Shown: positions 37,418-45,747, counted from the first letter of the stretch. The stretch is DNA of 64,000 nt from an uncultured Alphaproteobacteria bacterium (GCA_902586885.1 CACIJG010000008.1:1-64000), one strand, 5' to 3'. Program-made: numbers and translations. Notes: generated from the sequence alone by a model not told the origin.

Positions 37418-38018
37418 GACCACACAACTACTTAAGCCATATTAGTCTACCTTTGAGTTAGATAACCCTCAACTACCTATTATCTCTTTTAGTCTTCACT
37501 TTAACACGCTTTGGCTGTTGCTTCGGCTTTGCTCCAAGCTTTGTTACAAGCAGGATTGTGGCTAATGTTGTTATAAATATTATCATAGTTTATATGTAGT
37601 GTGACTTGGTGCTTTTACAAGTAAGGCTGTACATAGGCTTCTACAACATACCTTGGTTCTGCAGATATTTGTAAACTTACTATTTGTACTTTGAGCAACT
37701 GATGGGGAGAGTTTAAAAGTGAACCAAATCAATGGTTGGTTTAATTAAAACAGCTCTGACTCATAAACGAGTGTTAACCGCTTTTGTGACTGAGAATTAG
37801 TAAAATCCAATTTATTTAAAAGGGACCTCAGCAATCTCTGTAAAATCTGCAGTTTCAATAATGACAACTGATAACTTTAAACATTTATAGTCTCTGATGG
37901 GTGTACTCGTGAGACATTCAGCCTGATAAAATTGAACTGTAACACTAGTGTTGTTAGACTCTAAATGAAACACCTAACGATAAGGGTTTAGAACCTAATG
38001 AGACAACAGGAGGAAACA
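37418..38018. other. Accessory spacer with a doubtful mini-ORF
   Basis: About 600 bp without a solid gene. On the minus strand 37473-37586 could encode a 37-residue peptide with one hydrophobic helix and a basic tail, but no ribosome site supports it. A perfect 12-bp palindrome AACACTAGTGTT lies at 37941-37952, 66 bp before the next gene, and may be an operator. Confidence 0.35.
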
Positions 38019-38213
38019 ATGACAATAGATACATACACTAAATTCATAATGACAATAATAGCAGGAGCATTGGTAGTAATTGCACTAAAGGGAACAGGAA
38101 TAATACCGACAGCAAATGCTCAATCAGGTGGTGTTCACAAGATTGCTATATGTGATTCAAATGGAAGCAGATGTGCTCAAATTGATTATGAAGGTAGGTT
38201 ACGAACAAAGTGA
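38019..38213 (+). CDS. Small signal-anchored protein
   Basis: A 64-residue protein starting at ATG 38019, with CAGGAGGAAACA before it (the ATG at 37998 contains this site, so is less likely). A hydrophobic segment (FIMTIIAGALVVIALKGTG) is followed by ANAQSGG, which may be a cleavage site, and a short tail with two Cys (IAICDSNGSRCAQIDYEG). It is 35 bp upstream of a 57-residue membrane protein gene, probably the same transcript. Function unknown. Confidence 0.6.
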   Translation: MTIDTYTKFIMTIIAGALVVIALKGTGIIPTANAQSGGVHKIAICDSNGSRCAQIDYEGRLRTK

Positions 38214-38248
38214 TTTAACTAAATTGTATTTAAAGGTGAGGAGTAAAA

Positions 38249-38422
38249 ATGGCTAAAGAAACAGCAGTAGAGATAATAGATATATACACACACAAGGTTG
38301 AACAAAGGTTAGACAAGTTAGGGACTTACTTAGTCTTTGTCGTAATACCTTTGTTGCTGATTATTGCAATGCAACTTGGTGCCTTGATTATATACCTTCT
38401 TCGCTTTCAGTGGTATTTATAA
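38249..38422 (+). CDS. 57-residue membrane protein
   Basis: A short frame with a strong site (AAGGTGAGGAG) before its ATG. The first 25 residues are charged (EIIDIYTHKVEQRLDKLG) and the rest is one long hydrophobic helix (YLVFVVIPLLLIIAMQLGAL). It follows the 64-residue protein gene by 35 bp. The single helix with an amphipathic tail is a holin-like or toxin-like layout, but no evidence supports either. Function unknown. Confidence 0.6.
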   Translation: MAKETAVEIIDIYTHKVEQRLDKLGTYLVFVVIPLLLIIAMQLGALIIYLLRFQWYL

Positions 38423-38452
38423 GCCATATGGGACTTATAACTATAAACAGAT

Positions 38453-38641
38453 TTATCTGAAGTCTCTTTTCCTATCTAACCTAAAACACTGATAGAACGT
38501 CTCAGGTAGATTGTAGGTTTGGTAGACCTTGTTAGAGATTGAAGTCCTGTTATTATAGACAGTCTTAACAACCCACTTTGCTCCTTTGAAGCCAAGATAT
38601 CCCAATATGCCGAGAAACATTATTGAATTAATAATACACAT
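38453..38641 (-). CDS. Small membrane protein
   Basis: A 62-residue protein with one N-terminal hydrophobic helix (INSIMFLGILGYLGFKGA) and a basic, aromatic tail (YQCFRLDRKRDFR). It converges with the 57-residue protein gene. No ribosome site is obvious, so this is less sure than its neighbours. Family unknown. Confidence 0.4.
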   Translation of the reverse strand: MCIINSIMFLGILGYLGFKGAKWVVKTVYNNRTSISNKVYQTYNLPETFYQCFRLDRKRDFR

Positions 38642-38725
38642 GCTTTAATGATAACATTATTTTTGAGCTTATCAAATGCAACATTTTGAATGATTAAAAA
38701 TAATCACAAAAAATTTGAAAGTAAG

Positions 38726-38760
38726 GGTAGACCAAAACAGAACTATTTGTTTAAAATTTA
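38726..38760 (+). pseudogene. Vestige of a third integrase start
   Basis: GGTAGACCAAAACAGAAC followed by TATTTGTTTAAAA aligns with the first codons of the intact integrase (GGTAGACCAAAATAGAGC then ATATTTGTTTAAAA), then diverges into a stop. Only about 35 bp remain. It suggests a third decayed left end. Confidence 0.6.
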
Positions 38761-38909
38761 GTTTTTTGATAAGTTTGCAGATAAGTATGGTTCAGCATAA
38801 TATTTTCTTAGATATCTTAATTAAATGAGACCTAAGCTTGGCTATAATCAAATCTTACCGCTACCTTTTATGGAAACCATAGAAAACAAATATTGGCTTT
38901 GAGAGAAAT

Positions 38910-39053
38910 ATGAAAGAGGAAAGAGAACAAAATAAAACAGAACAGAGAGAGTTTTTTATTTTTGGAAAAATACCTTTGATAGCTTTAATTTTTCCTCCAA
39001 TAGGTTTTGTAATGCTATTAAATTACTTACTAACAAAACGGACAAAGGAGTAA
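38910..39053 (+). CDS. 47-residue membrane protein
   Basis: A short frame (ATG at 38910) with a charged N-terminus (KEEREQNKTEQREF), one hydrophobic helix (IPLIALIFPPIGFVMLLNY) and a basic end. It ends 6 bp before the next start, so the two small genes are likely one transcript. GAGAGAAA precedes the ATG. Function unknown. Confidence 0.5.
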   Translation: MKEEREQNKTEQREFFIFGKIPLIALIFPPIGFVMLLNYLLTKRTKE

Positions 39054-39059
39054 CCGACC

Positions 39060-39224
39060 ATGGAGCAATGGGCATATATAATTTTTGGTGTTTCTGCAGC
39101 GGCGTGGATAACTCATGTTTTTACCTGTTTATCTGATGACAGATGGGGATTTCTTATTGCTGGGGCAATTATGTTTCCAATAGCAATATTCCATGGCATA
39201 GGTATATGGTTTGGGTGGTTTTGA
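39060..39224 (+). CDS. 54-residue membrane protein
   Basis: A short frame whose ATG lies 6 bp after the stop of the 47-residue gene, with AAGGAG upstream (inside that gene). Two hydrophobic helices (IIFGVSAAAWITHVFTC and FLIAGAIMFPIAIFHGIGIW) separated by SDDRWG. The pattern WITHV...GAIMFP..HGIGIWFG resembles a family of small proteins I have seen in marine bacteria and phages, though I cannot name it. The reading frame is short but well formed. Confidence 0.6.
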   Translation: MEQWAYIIFGVSAAAWITHVFTCLSDDRWGFLIAGAIMFPIAIFHGIGIWFGWF

Positions 39225-39316
39225 TTGACTTGGTTCTGGGTATACAATTCAGTTGCAGAATTAGGCTTAATTGCCTGGCTTTGGCGATACCTTTTCCGTT
39301 TTATTGACGAAATCAG

Positions 39317-39577
39317 TTAATTATCTGGGTCTTTATCGTCAAAACAAATGGTTTCCGTAGAAGCTTTATCTTCGTTTATAAATGACTCGCACCATATTAT
39401 TCCTTTTCCATCAAAAGTTAAGATCCAAATTTCCAAACTTCTATTATTGACGTTTTTTGCAATAATATTTGGCTTGTTGCTGAACAACTTTTGTTTTTCC
39501 TTTGCATTCAAAGCATCTCCCTTTACAGGAAATGAGATAAATATAAAAACTAGTATTAATGCGCATATTCTGAACAC
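39317..39577 (-). CDS. Small exported hypothetical protein
   Basis: An 86-residue protein with a signal peptide (CALILVFIFISFPVKGDA) and a short mature domain (SLEIWILTFDGKGIIWCES), with two Cys in its second half. Converges with the small membrane genes. It is the last gene of the accessory region before the degenerate right end. Family unknown. Confidence 0.5.
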   Translation of the reverse strand: MFRICALILVFIFISFPVKGDALNAKEKQKLFSNKPNIIAKNVNNRSLEIWILTFDGKGIIWCESFINEDKASTETICFDDKDPDN

Positions 39578-39918
39578 CTTTATCTCCTACTCAGACACAA
39601 TATTTTTTCTTAAGCAATTAAGTGTATTGATTAAATATACTAATTACCAGCCTTATACGTTAATTTGAGATTTTTAGGTGTAAGTGATTAATGTAAAGCT
39701 TTGGTAAATATATAATTAGAAACAAAATACATAAATATGCCGGCTATTGCTCATTGCTTAAATAGAATACGTGAAGATCAAGATTAAGGTATCCATACCT
39801 TTTTTAAGTCTGAAAGCATTTTTTGCGTTTCAATTTTGACCCCTACCTCTAAACCAAAATCTTCAAACTTATACTTAAGTCTGTGATAAGCTATTTTAAG
39901 ATTAACCAAGAAAAGCCG
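39578..39918. other. Non-coding right-end region of second element
   Basis: About 340 bp without a gene. Near 39762 ATAGAATACGTG matches the end of the 44-bp motif. From 39850 to 39915 the sequence aligns with the right end of the first element (TAAACCAAAA, CTTAAGTCTGTGATAAGCT, CCAAGAAAAGC), in the same order and spacing. Confidence 0.65.
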
Positions 39919-39988
39919 TAGCTCACCTGTTAGAGCCCTTGATTTGTAATCAAATGGGTCGGCAGTTCGAGTGTCTCCGAGGTAACAT
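39919..39988. repeat. Degenerate tRNA-Thr-like right end (attR of second element)
   Basis: TAGCTCACCTGTTAGAGC followed by an intact TTGATTTGTAATCAA anticodon arm (TGT) and GTTCGAGT T-loop aligns over its length with tRNA-Thr, but acceptor and T-stem pairing are broken, so it is not a working tRNA. It ends just before the eutB-like gene, where core sequence resumes. Confidence 0.75.
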
Positions 39989-39992
39989 GTTT

Positions 39993-40979
39993 TTATGCTT
40001 CTATGCTCAAACCTGATATGATCTTATGATGAGTATTTAAATCAATATTACTTCCACACATTAAACTTACTGTGGTTCCTTTCGGAGAAATTTTTCCTGA
40101 AATCAAAGCAGCAATCGATACCGCTCCTGAACCTTCAACAATCTGTTTTTCTTGCCAATACGCATGCTTTACGCCTGATATTATTTCAGATTCAGAAACT
40201 AGTATTATATCGTCAACAAGGTCTCTGGTCATATTAAAGGTATACTCATTATCAAGACCAATTCCGCCACCCAAAGCATCAGCCAAGGTTTTTTCCTCTT
40301 TAACAAAGATAGGTTTTCCTGCCTTCTGGCATTCATACATAGCTGCACCTCTGTCCATTGATACCCCTATTATCTTACATCTAGGATTTTTACTTTTTAT
40401 GGCTTTAGCTACTCCAGATATCAGTCCTCCGCCTGAAAGCGGCACTATAGCTAAGGTCAATTCAGGTAAAACTTCCATGATCTCAAGGCCTAAGGTACCT
40501 TGACCAGCAATTATATCTGGGTGATCGAATGGAGGAATTAAGGTCATATTTTCCTCTCTTACAAGTCTATCTACTTCTTCCTGCGCATCATCTTGATTTT
40601 CTCCAACAATACGTACCTCGGCTCCTTGTGCTTTGATTCCATCTATTTTATTTTGAGGAACTAAGCTAGACATACAAATAATACATTTAATTTCATTCAA
40701 ACGAGCGGAGTATGCCAAACCTCGTCCATGATTTCCAGTAGATAATCCGACAACCCCTTTAGATTTTTGGTCGTCATTTAAATTCAGGATAGCATTTGTA
40801 GCGCCCCGAAGTTTAAAACTTCCTGTTAATTGTAGATGTTCCAGCTTTAAGAAAATTGGTGCATTACACAACTGTGACAAGCTTGCAGATGGAATTATGG
40901 GAGTTGGGTGGATTGTTGAAGCAATAGTTTTTCTAGCCAATCCAATCTTATCTAGAGTTATTTCATCTGTTGACAGCAT
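39993..40979 (-). CDS. eutB: Threonine dehydratase-like PLP enzyme (EutB-like)
   Basis: A 328-residue PLP enzyme of the serine/threonine dehydratase fold. The PLP Lys lies in SFKLRGATNAIL near residue 52, the ring-binding loop is STGNHGRGLAYSA, and the phosphate loop is LSGGGLISGVA. No C-terminal ACT domain is present, unlike biosynthetic IlvA. Its neighbours (EutA-like racemase, DoeA-like hydrolase) point to EutB of (hydroxy)ectoine utilisation, which is thought to deaminate a diaminobutyrate derivative. Catabolic threonine or hydroxyaspartate dehydratase are alternatives. It is divergent from the M20 deacetylase gene. Confidence 0.75.
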   Translation of the reverse strand: MLSTDEITLDKIGLARKTIASTIHPTPIIPSASLSQLCNAPIFLKLEHLQLTGSFKLRGATNAILNLNDDQKSKGVVGLSTGNHGRGLAYSARLNEIKCIICMSSLVPQNKIDGIKAQGAEVRIVGENQDDAQEEVDRLVREENMTLIPPFDHPDIIAGQGTLGLEIMEVLPELTLAIVPLSGGGLISGVAKAIKSKNPRCKIIGVSMDRGAAMYECQKAGKPIFVKEEKTLADALGGGIGLDNEYTFNMTRDLVDDIILVSESEIISGVKHAYWQEKQIVEGSGAVSIAALISGKISPKGTTVSLMCGSNIDLNTHHKIISGLSIEA

Positions 40980-41132
40980 ACGAATCTAAGAAATTTTCAA
41001 ATATTTTTTTAGAAGAGTATTCATTGTAAGTATTATTCTACATATTTAATTACAGTAAAAATAGATATTTCGAAAGAAATTCTTAATATGATAGCATGCA
41101 TATTACTCAATTTAAGAAAAGGTTTCACCTTC

Positions 41133-42287
41133 ATGTTACAGAAAACTATTGAGATTCTTGAAAAGCTAGTCTCCATACAGAGTGTCTCAGGCACGCCGAC
41201 AAAGGAAATAGTTGATTACATAAAAGATTATTTGGAGTCATATGGTGTTAAGGTAACTCTTTCCTTTGATGAGAAAAAGGAAAGAGCCAATGTTTTTGCA
41301 GCTTTTGGGCCCATAGTTGGTGGAGGTGTTTTATTAAACGGTCACACAGATGTAGTTCCTGTTGAAGGACAAAAATGGTCTTCAAGCCCCTTTAAACTTA
41401 CAAAGAGAGAAGAAAAGTTGCTAGGGCGGGGAGCGGTGGATATGAAGGGGTTTTTGGCATGTGTTTTGGCATGTGTTCCTTATTTTCAATCTAGCGAACT
41501 TTTAAAACCAATTTATCTTGCCTTTACCTTTGATGAGGAAACGGGAGGGTTCGGCGTTCCTTATCTCTTAAAGAAAATGAAATATGATGGAATTAATCCC
41601 GAAATCGTTATTGTTGGCGAGCCAACTGACATGAATATTGTAACCAGCCACAAAGGTGGGGACGAAATGAGAACTGAGATCATTGGTCATGAAGTTCATT
41701 CATGTGATCCAACAAAAGGTGTGAGCGCAATAAGTATTGCAACCAAAATAATCACCAAAATAGAGGAAATAGGAATTCGTTTGGCCTCTAATCCTTATAA
41801 GAGATCTTCTTTTGACCCTCCTTATGCCACTTTTAATGTTGGAACCATACATGGAGGAACTGCTCGAAATAGTACTTCTGGTTGGTGTAATTTTGACTGG
41901 GAGTATAGAGCAATGCCTGGCGAAAATAGTAGGGAAATTATTTCTGAAATCGAAGATTATGCTGAGAAAGTACTTTTACCTCAATTTAAAACCGCTGATA
42001 AAACAGCAGAGATAAATATTATAACTGAGATATCTGTTCCTCCCCTTGACGATAGGCTATCTGAAAAAGCAGCAAGTTTCGTGAGTAAAGTCACGGGAAA
42101 AAATGGAAGAGAGGTTGTCTCTTTTGGAACAGATGCTGGTTATTTTAGTGATGTTGGATATTCAACTGTCGTATGTGGACCTGGTTCAATATCTAGAGCC
42201 CATGCTGCAGACGAGTACATAACTCTGAATGAGCTAAATGAAGGGTTAGCTTTTTTAAAAAAAGTAGTAGCTGAACTTTCCTATTAA
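41133..42287 (+). CDS. M20 family deacetylase (ArgE-like)
   Basis: A 384-residue zinc amidohydrolase of the M20/ArgE family. Metal-site motifs are clear: NGHTDVVPV (His, Asp), GRGAVDMKGFLA (bridging Asp), FDEETGGFG (Glu pair), GEPTDM, and the C-terminal His in SRAHAADEY. I chose ATG 41133 because it begins at the usual family start (QKTIEILEKLVSIQSVSG); the frame runs 15 codons further. In ectoine catabolism, DoeB (a different fold) removes acetyl from N-acetyl-diaminobutyrate; this enzyme may take that job here. The end overlaps the convergent EutA gene by 4 bp. Confidence 0.85.
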   Translation: MLQKTIEILEKLVSIQSVSGTPTKEIVDYIKDYLESYGVKVTLSFDEKKERANVFAAFGPIVGGGVLLNGHTDVVPVEGQKWSSSPFKLTKREEKLLGRGAVDMKGFLACVLACVPYFQSSELLKPIYLAFTFDEETGGFGVPYLLKKMKYDGINPEIVIVGEPTDMNIVTSHKGGDEMRTEIIGHEVHSCDPTKGVSAISIATKIITKIEEIGIRLASNPYKRSSFDPPYATFNVGTIHGGTARNSTSGWCNFDWEYRAMPGENSREIISEIEDYAEKVLLPQFKTADKTAEINIITEISVPPLDDRLSEKAASFVSKVTGKNGREVVSFGTDAGYFSDVGYSTVVCGPGSISRAHAADEYITLNELNEGLAFLKKVVAELSY

Positions 42288-43060
42288 AACTCGGAGAATA
42301 AACGCCCAAAATTAGGAGACTGATCATGTACATTAGCAAGCCTAAGTAAGTGCCATGCGAGAGCATGATTGCTTCCAGTAACAGGCTTTTGCAAGACTTG
42401 TTCTGCCCTTTTTATAATACTGGTAGCGCGTAACGCCGTGCATGAGATAAATACACCATCACAATCTTTTGATTGACCAACAGAAATGGTAGATTTGAGA
42501 ATAGAGGACTGATCAATTTTACCGACGTTTAGATCGCTTTCTTCGTAATAAGATCCCACTATTGTGACAGGTAAGCCAGCTTCAGTAAATTTTTTTTGAA
42601 GAGCGTGAGTAACATCGGGGGTGTAGGGTGTAACCAAACCTAATCTTTTAACTCCTAATTTTTTCAGAGCAACTTTTGCAGCTGTTAAAGGGTTTGTAGA
42701 TGGCGTATTTGGATGAATTTTTTCAATAATAGCTTCAACTTTTTCCTCTCCAATAATAGTAGCGGCGGAAGTACATCCATACCCTATTGCTTTTAGACCA
42801 AAGTATTTGGGCAAGAGCTTGGCGGCTTTAGGAAGTTCCTTTTCCATATTAGAAAGAGTTTTTGGTGTAACAATAACATCATTTGCCAGTCGAGCATGAT
42901 AGATTGCCACCCCCGGGAAATTGGTTAACAAACGAAAATCTTCTTCTATTGTCTGATCCGACTCTAAAACAAGCAAACCTAAACGAGCTCGTTCCCCAAT
43001 ACCCTTATCTTTTTTAAAATCAAAGCGTTTTATCAAAGGTTGGTCACCCATATTATTCAT
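42284..43060 (-). CDS. eutA: EutA-like Asp/Glu racemase family protein
   Basis: A 258-residue protein of the Asp/Glu racemase-arylmalonate decarboxylase superfamily. The two catalytic Cys are visible in GYGCTSAATIIGE (near 85) and FISCTALRATSII (near 205). EutA of ectoine utilisation belongs to this family. I prefer ATG 43060, downstream of the neighbouring dioxygenase stop; an in-frame ATG at 43096 would overlap it by 26 bp. It is cotranscribed with the dioxygenase and sits inside the ectoine-like cluster. Maleate isomerase activity is an alternative. Confidence 0.75.
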   Translation of the reverse strand: MNNMGDQPLIKRFDFKKDKGIGERARLGLLVLESDQTIEEDFRLLTNFPGVAIYHARLANDVIVTPKTLSNMEKELPKAAKLLPKYFGLKAIGYGCTSAATIIGEEKVEAIIEKIHPNTPSTNPLTAAKVALKKLGVKRLGLVTPYTPDVTHALQKKFTEAGLPVTIVGSYYEESDLNVGKIDQSSILKSTISVGQSKDCDGVFISCTALRATSIIKRAEQVLQKPVTGSNHALAWHLLRLANVHDQSPNFGRLFSEF

Positions 43061-43070
43061 CTCGGCACCG

Positions 43071-43934
43071 TTATTTCTTTTTTGCTTGTTGAGCAAAGAA
43101 AGAAGTCTCTTTTGGAAATTCAGGGACTAACATTTCATAAGAGGAACAGCGTACCCGTCCAGAAACTGTGCCTCGGATCAAATCATGTGTAAATTTACTT
43201 GGAACATGGTTTTGACTTAACTCAATTGCATCTTCTGCATAATAGGTTGCTATATAAAGCGTTCTCGGTTTGCTTGAAATGTTGGGAGCAGATCCATGTA
43301 GTAAATTTGAGTGCATAAGACATACGCTACCTGATTCTCCAGTACATCGATAAATGTTGTTTTTGTGCTCTTCAAAAACCTCATCAGATACAGATCCTGT
43401 GAAGACACCCTCATGCCAGTGAGAATATAGTGGACCTTTATGAGTTTTTGGAATAACTTCCAGTGGCCCATTGTCCAGCGTTACCTCGTCTAAAAAAAGA
43501 AGAGCTGTGATTAAATCGTCATTGGACATTGGTTGAAATAAAAAATCTTGATGGAAACTTACTTTTGTTGCCGTGCCGGGTAGCTTAGAATTTATTTTGC
43601 CATGGTGAAAACGAATAGAAGGTCCAATTAAGTCTGCAACATAGTCAACCATTTTTGAGTTTCTCATTGTGTCGTTGTATACCTCTGAGACCTCTTCTGG
43701 GGACTGAACTCTTCTTAATCCAGGAGTTTTTTTGTTATGACCGGGTTCAACGTCAAAACGAAACCGACCATCTATTGTTTCTCCAAAATCTCCGTTATGT
43801 CTACGACTTTCTTCAACCCACTCGGAAAAGACTTCCTTTAATTTTAATAATTGTTCATCGGTGACTGCATTAGCAATTGTTATAAATCCATCTTCCCAGA
43901 ATTGGGTTTTCTGTGTTTCTGACAAACTTGACAT
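43071..43934 (-). CDS. Phytanoyl-CoA dioxygenase family (Fe(II)/2-oxoglutarate) protein
   Basis: A 287-residue 2-oxoglutarate dioxygenase. The metal triad is visible as the H-x-D of SFHQDFLFQP (near 128) and His of NLLHGSAPN (near 210), with a downstream Arg in SKPRTLYIA for 2-oxoglutarate. The EctD signature with two Trp-His is not present, so it is not clearly ectoine hydroxylase. It precedes EutA on the same strand and is divergent from the DoeA gene, so it may oxidise a related compound. Substrate unresolved. Confidence 0.8.
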   Translation of the reverse strand: MSSLSETQKTQFWEDGFITIANAVTDEQLLKLKEVFSEWVEESRRHNGDFGETIDGRFRFDVEPGHNKKTPGLRRVQSPEEVSEVYNDTMRNSKMVDYVADLIGPSIRFHHGKINSKLPGTATKVSFHQDFLFQPMSNDDLITALLFLDEVTLDNGPLEVIPKTHKGPLYSHWHEGVFTGSVSDEVFEEHKNNIYRCTGESGSVCLMHSNLLHGSAPNISSKPRTLYIATYYAEDAIELSQNHVPSKFTHDLIRGTVSGRVRCSSYEMLVPEFPKETSFFAQQAKKK

Positions 43935-44132
43935 AGTTTATTTTACCATCAACTAGTGCCAAGACCAACAAATTTAATAGCGGAATTTAACTTACAGGGG
44001 AAGGTGGGTGTTTGCGTGACAAAAATTAAAATGTCTGATATCTAGTTAGCCTAAGTCAGCCAAAGTGCAAAAGTTTTTAGAATAGCAAATGCCGACTGCA
44101 CTTAAACAATTAATATGATTTAGGGAAATAAA

Positions 44133-45308
44133 ATGGCTCCAGCTTTTCCAAAAATTGAATATGACAACAGAGTTAAGAGGGTTAGAGCCTCTATGCGAAC
44201 ACTTGACCTCGATGCTATAATTATCACAGATCCAGCAAATATTAATTGGCTGACAGGATATGATGCCTGGTCATTTTATACACCTCAGTTTATGTTACTT
44301 GATTTAAATTCTGGTCCTTTTTGGGTTGGAAGGGAAATGGACGCGGGAGCAGCAAATTTTACTACATATCTGAAACCCTCTGAAATCATCGGTTATGCAG
44401 ATGAGCTAGTTCAACGTTCAGATATTCATCCGAGTGATTTTTTGATAACTGTGATGAAAGAAAAAGGCTACAAAAACTCTGTTATTGGTATTGAAACAGA
44501 TTCATATTTTGCTTCTAAGAGATCTTTAGATATTTTGCATGATGGTTTAAATCAAGCTAAATGGATATCCACAGATTTATTAATAAATTGGGTCAGGCTG
44601 GTAAAGAGTCCAGCCGAGCTAGAAATTATGAAACAGGCTGGACAGATAGCGGAGTTGGCTATGCAAACAGCTTATAAAAATGTTAAAGTGGGTGTTAGAC
44701 AATCTGACTTGATGGCTGATATACTGGCTTCTCAGATCAAAGGTACCTCTGAGTTTGGTGGAGATATGCCTGCATTACATCCCTTGATCCTTGCTGGGGA
44801 AGCAGCATCTACTGCTCATCCCATGTGGACAGATGAGAAACTGAAACCAGACCAAACAGTTGCCTTTGAACTTGGGGGCTGTCGAAATAGATACAATGTT
44901 GGGCTTGCTAGAACAGTTCATCTAGGCACAAAAAAATCTAAACTTCTTTTGGAGACCACGAAAGTTGTGAATGAGGGTATGGCAGCGGTTATCGACTCTC
45001 TACATGCAGAGGTTTTAGCCTCCGAAGTCCATTCTAGCTGGCAGAAAGTTTTGAATAAATATGGAATGGAGAAAAAAAGTAGAATTGGTTACTCCATTGG
45101 AGTTGGATACCCTCCAGATTGGGGAGAGCACACTCTTAGTTTCAGACCCGAAGAAACTAGGCTTGTGCCTGAAAATGCTGTTGTCCATATAATTCTGGGG
45201 ATGTGGATGGATGGATGGGGTATGGAACTAAGTGAAACCTTGCACGTTAGGGCAAAAGATTGCGTTAAGTTGTCGAACTTTTCCCAAGAGGTACCATTAA
45301 TATCATAA
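44133..45308 (+). CDS. doeA: Ectoine hydrolase DoeA (M24-like fold)
   Basis: A 391-residue member of the creatinase/M24 fold that opens the ectoine ring to N-acetyl-diaminobutyrate. Sequence features are those of DoeA: DPANINWLTGYDAWSFYTPQ near the start, REMDAGAANFTTYL, INWVRLVKSPAELEIMKQA, GTSEFGGDMPA, RIGYSIGVGYPPDWGEHTLS and LGMWMDGWGMELSE. The usual metal-binding Asp pair of aminopeptidases is replaced by EL-GGCRNR, as in DoeA. It is divergent from the dioxygenase gene and the next gene is a cupin. It would release acetyl-diaminobutyrate for the M20 deacetylase. Confidence 0.85.
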   Translation: MAPAFPKIEYDNRVKRVRASMRTLDLDAIIITDPANINWLTGYDAWSFYTPQFMLLDLNSGPFWVGREMDAGAANFTTYLKPSEIIGYADELVQRSDIHPSDFLITVMKEKGYKNSVIGIETDSYFASKRSLDILHDGLNQAKWISTDLLINWVRLVKSPAELEIMKQAGQIAELAMQTAYKNVKVGVRQSDLMADILASQIKGTSEFGGDMPALHPLILAGEAASTAHPMWTDEKLKPDQTVAFELGGCRNRYNVGLARTVHLGTKKSKLLLETTKVVNEGMAAVIDSLHAEVLASEVHSSWQKVLNKYGMEKKSRIGYSIGVGYPPDWGEHTLSFRPEETRLVPENAVVHIILGMWMDGWGMELSETLHVRAKDCVKLSNFSQEVPLIS

Positions 45309-45328
45309 TTTGTAATTATAACAGATTA

Positions 45329-45724
45329 ATGGAGAAAAAATTGGAAAAAATGATAATCTCGCATATCGATGAATGTAAATGGGAGCAGAGAAAAGAACAT
45401 GGAAATTTTCGTTGGAAATATTTAGCTGATAGTACCAAATTTAATAGTCATGGGTTATCATGTGGTGTCTTAGTACTCCCATATGGTGAGGAGCTAGAGC
45501 TTCATCACCACGTTCCGCAAGAAATTTATTTGATAAGAAAAGGAGAGGGACTCCTTTTGAGGCAAGAGGGTGAGCCACAATATATTAGAGAAGATAGTTT
45601 TGTCTATATTCCAAAAAACTGCCTGCATGGATTAAGAAATATTGGGAAAGAAGATCTTGAGATTCTGTGGATATTCCCAACTGATTGTTGGGAAGAAGTT
45701 GAATATATTTTTGCAAAGGATTAA
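45329..45724 (+). CDS. Cupin-domain protein
   Basis: A 131-residue single-domain cupin. The metal-binding motif 1 reads HHHVPQEIYLIRKGEG near residue 53 and motif 2 is YIPKNCLHGLRN. The likely metal ligands are the three His and Glu. It lies 20 bp downstream of doeA in the same direction, so it is probably part of that operon. Small cupins next to sugar or amino acid catabolic genes often act as isomerases or dioxygenases; the substrate is unknown. Confidence 0.8.
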   Translation: MEKKLEKMIISHIDECKWEQRKEHGNFRWKYLADSTKFNSHGLSCGVLVLPYGEELELHHHVPQEIYLIRKGEGLLLRQEGEPQYIREDSFVYIPKNCLHGLRNIGKEDLEILWIFPTDCWEEVEYIFAKD

Positions 45725-45747
45725 CGGTTATTGCTTTAAATTTTTAA

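Noticed and set aside
39225-39320. 31-residue frame from a TTG right after the 54-residue gene
   Set aside because: It has a TTG start, no ribosome site and no support beyond an aromatic-rich sequence.
22110-39900. CRISPR array or cas genes in the island
   Set aside because: No regularly spaced repeats and no Cas-like protein were seen; the short tandem repeats are 12-bp pairs only.
39919-39988. Third functional tRNA
   Set aside because: The acceptor and T-stems do not pair, and there is no CCA after a matching discriminator; it is a degenerate end.
43071-43934. Ectoine hydroxylase EctD
   Set aside because: The EctD signature around the first His is not present; only general PhyH-family motifs are seen, so the name was not used.
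44133-45308. Xaa-Pro aminopeptidase
   Set aside because: The overall M24 fold fits, but the metal Asp pair is missing and several blocks match DoeA; the neighbours also fit ectoine use.
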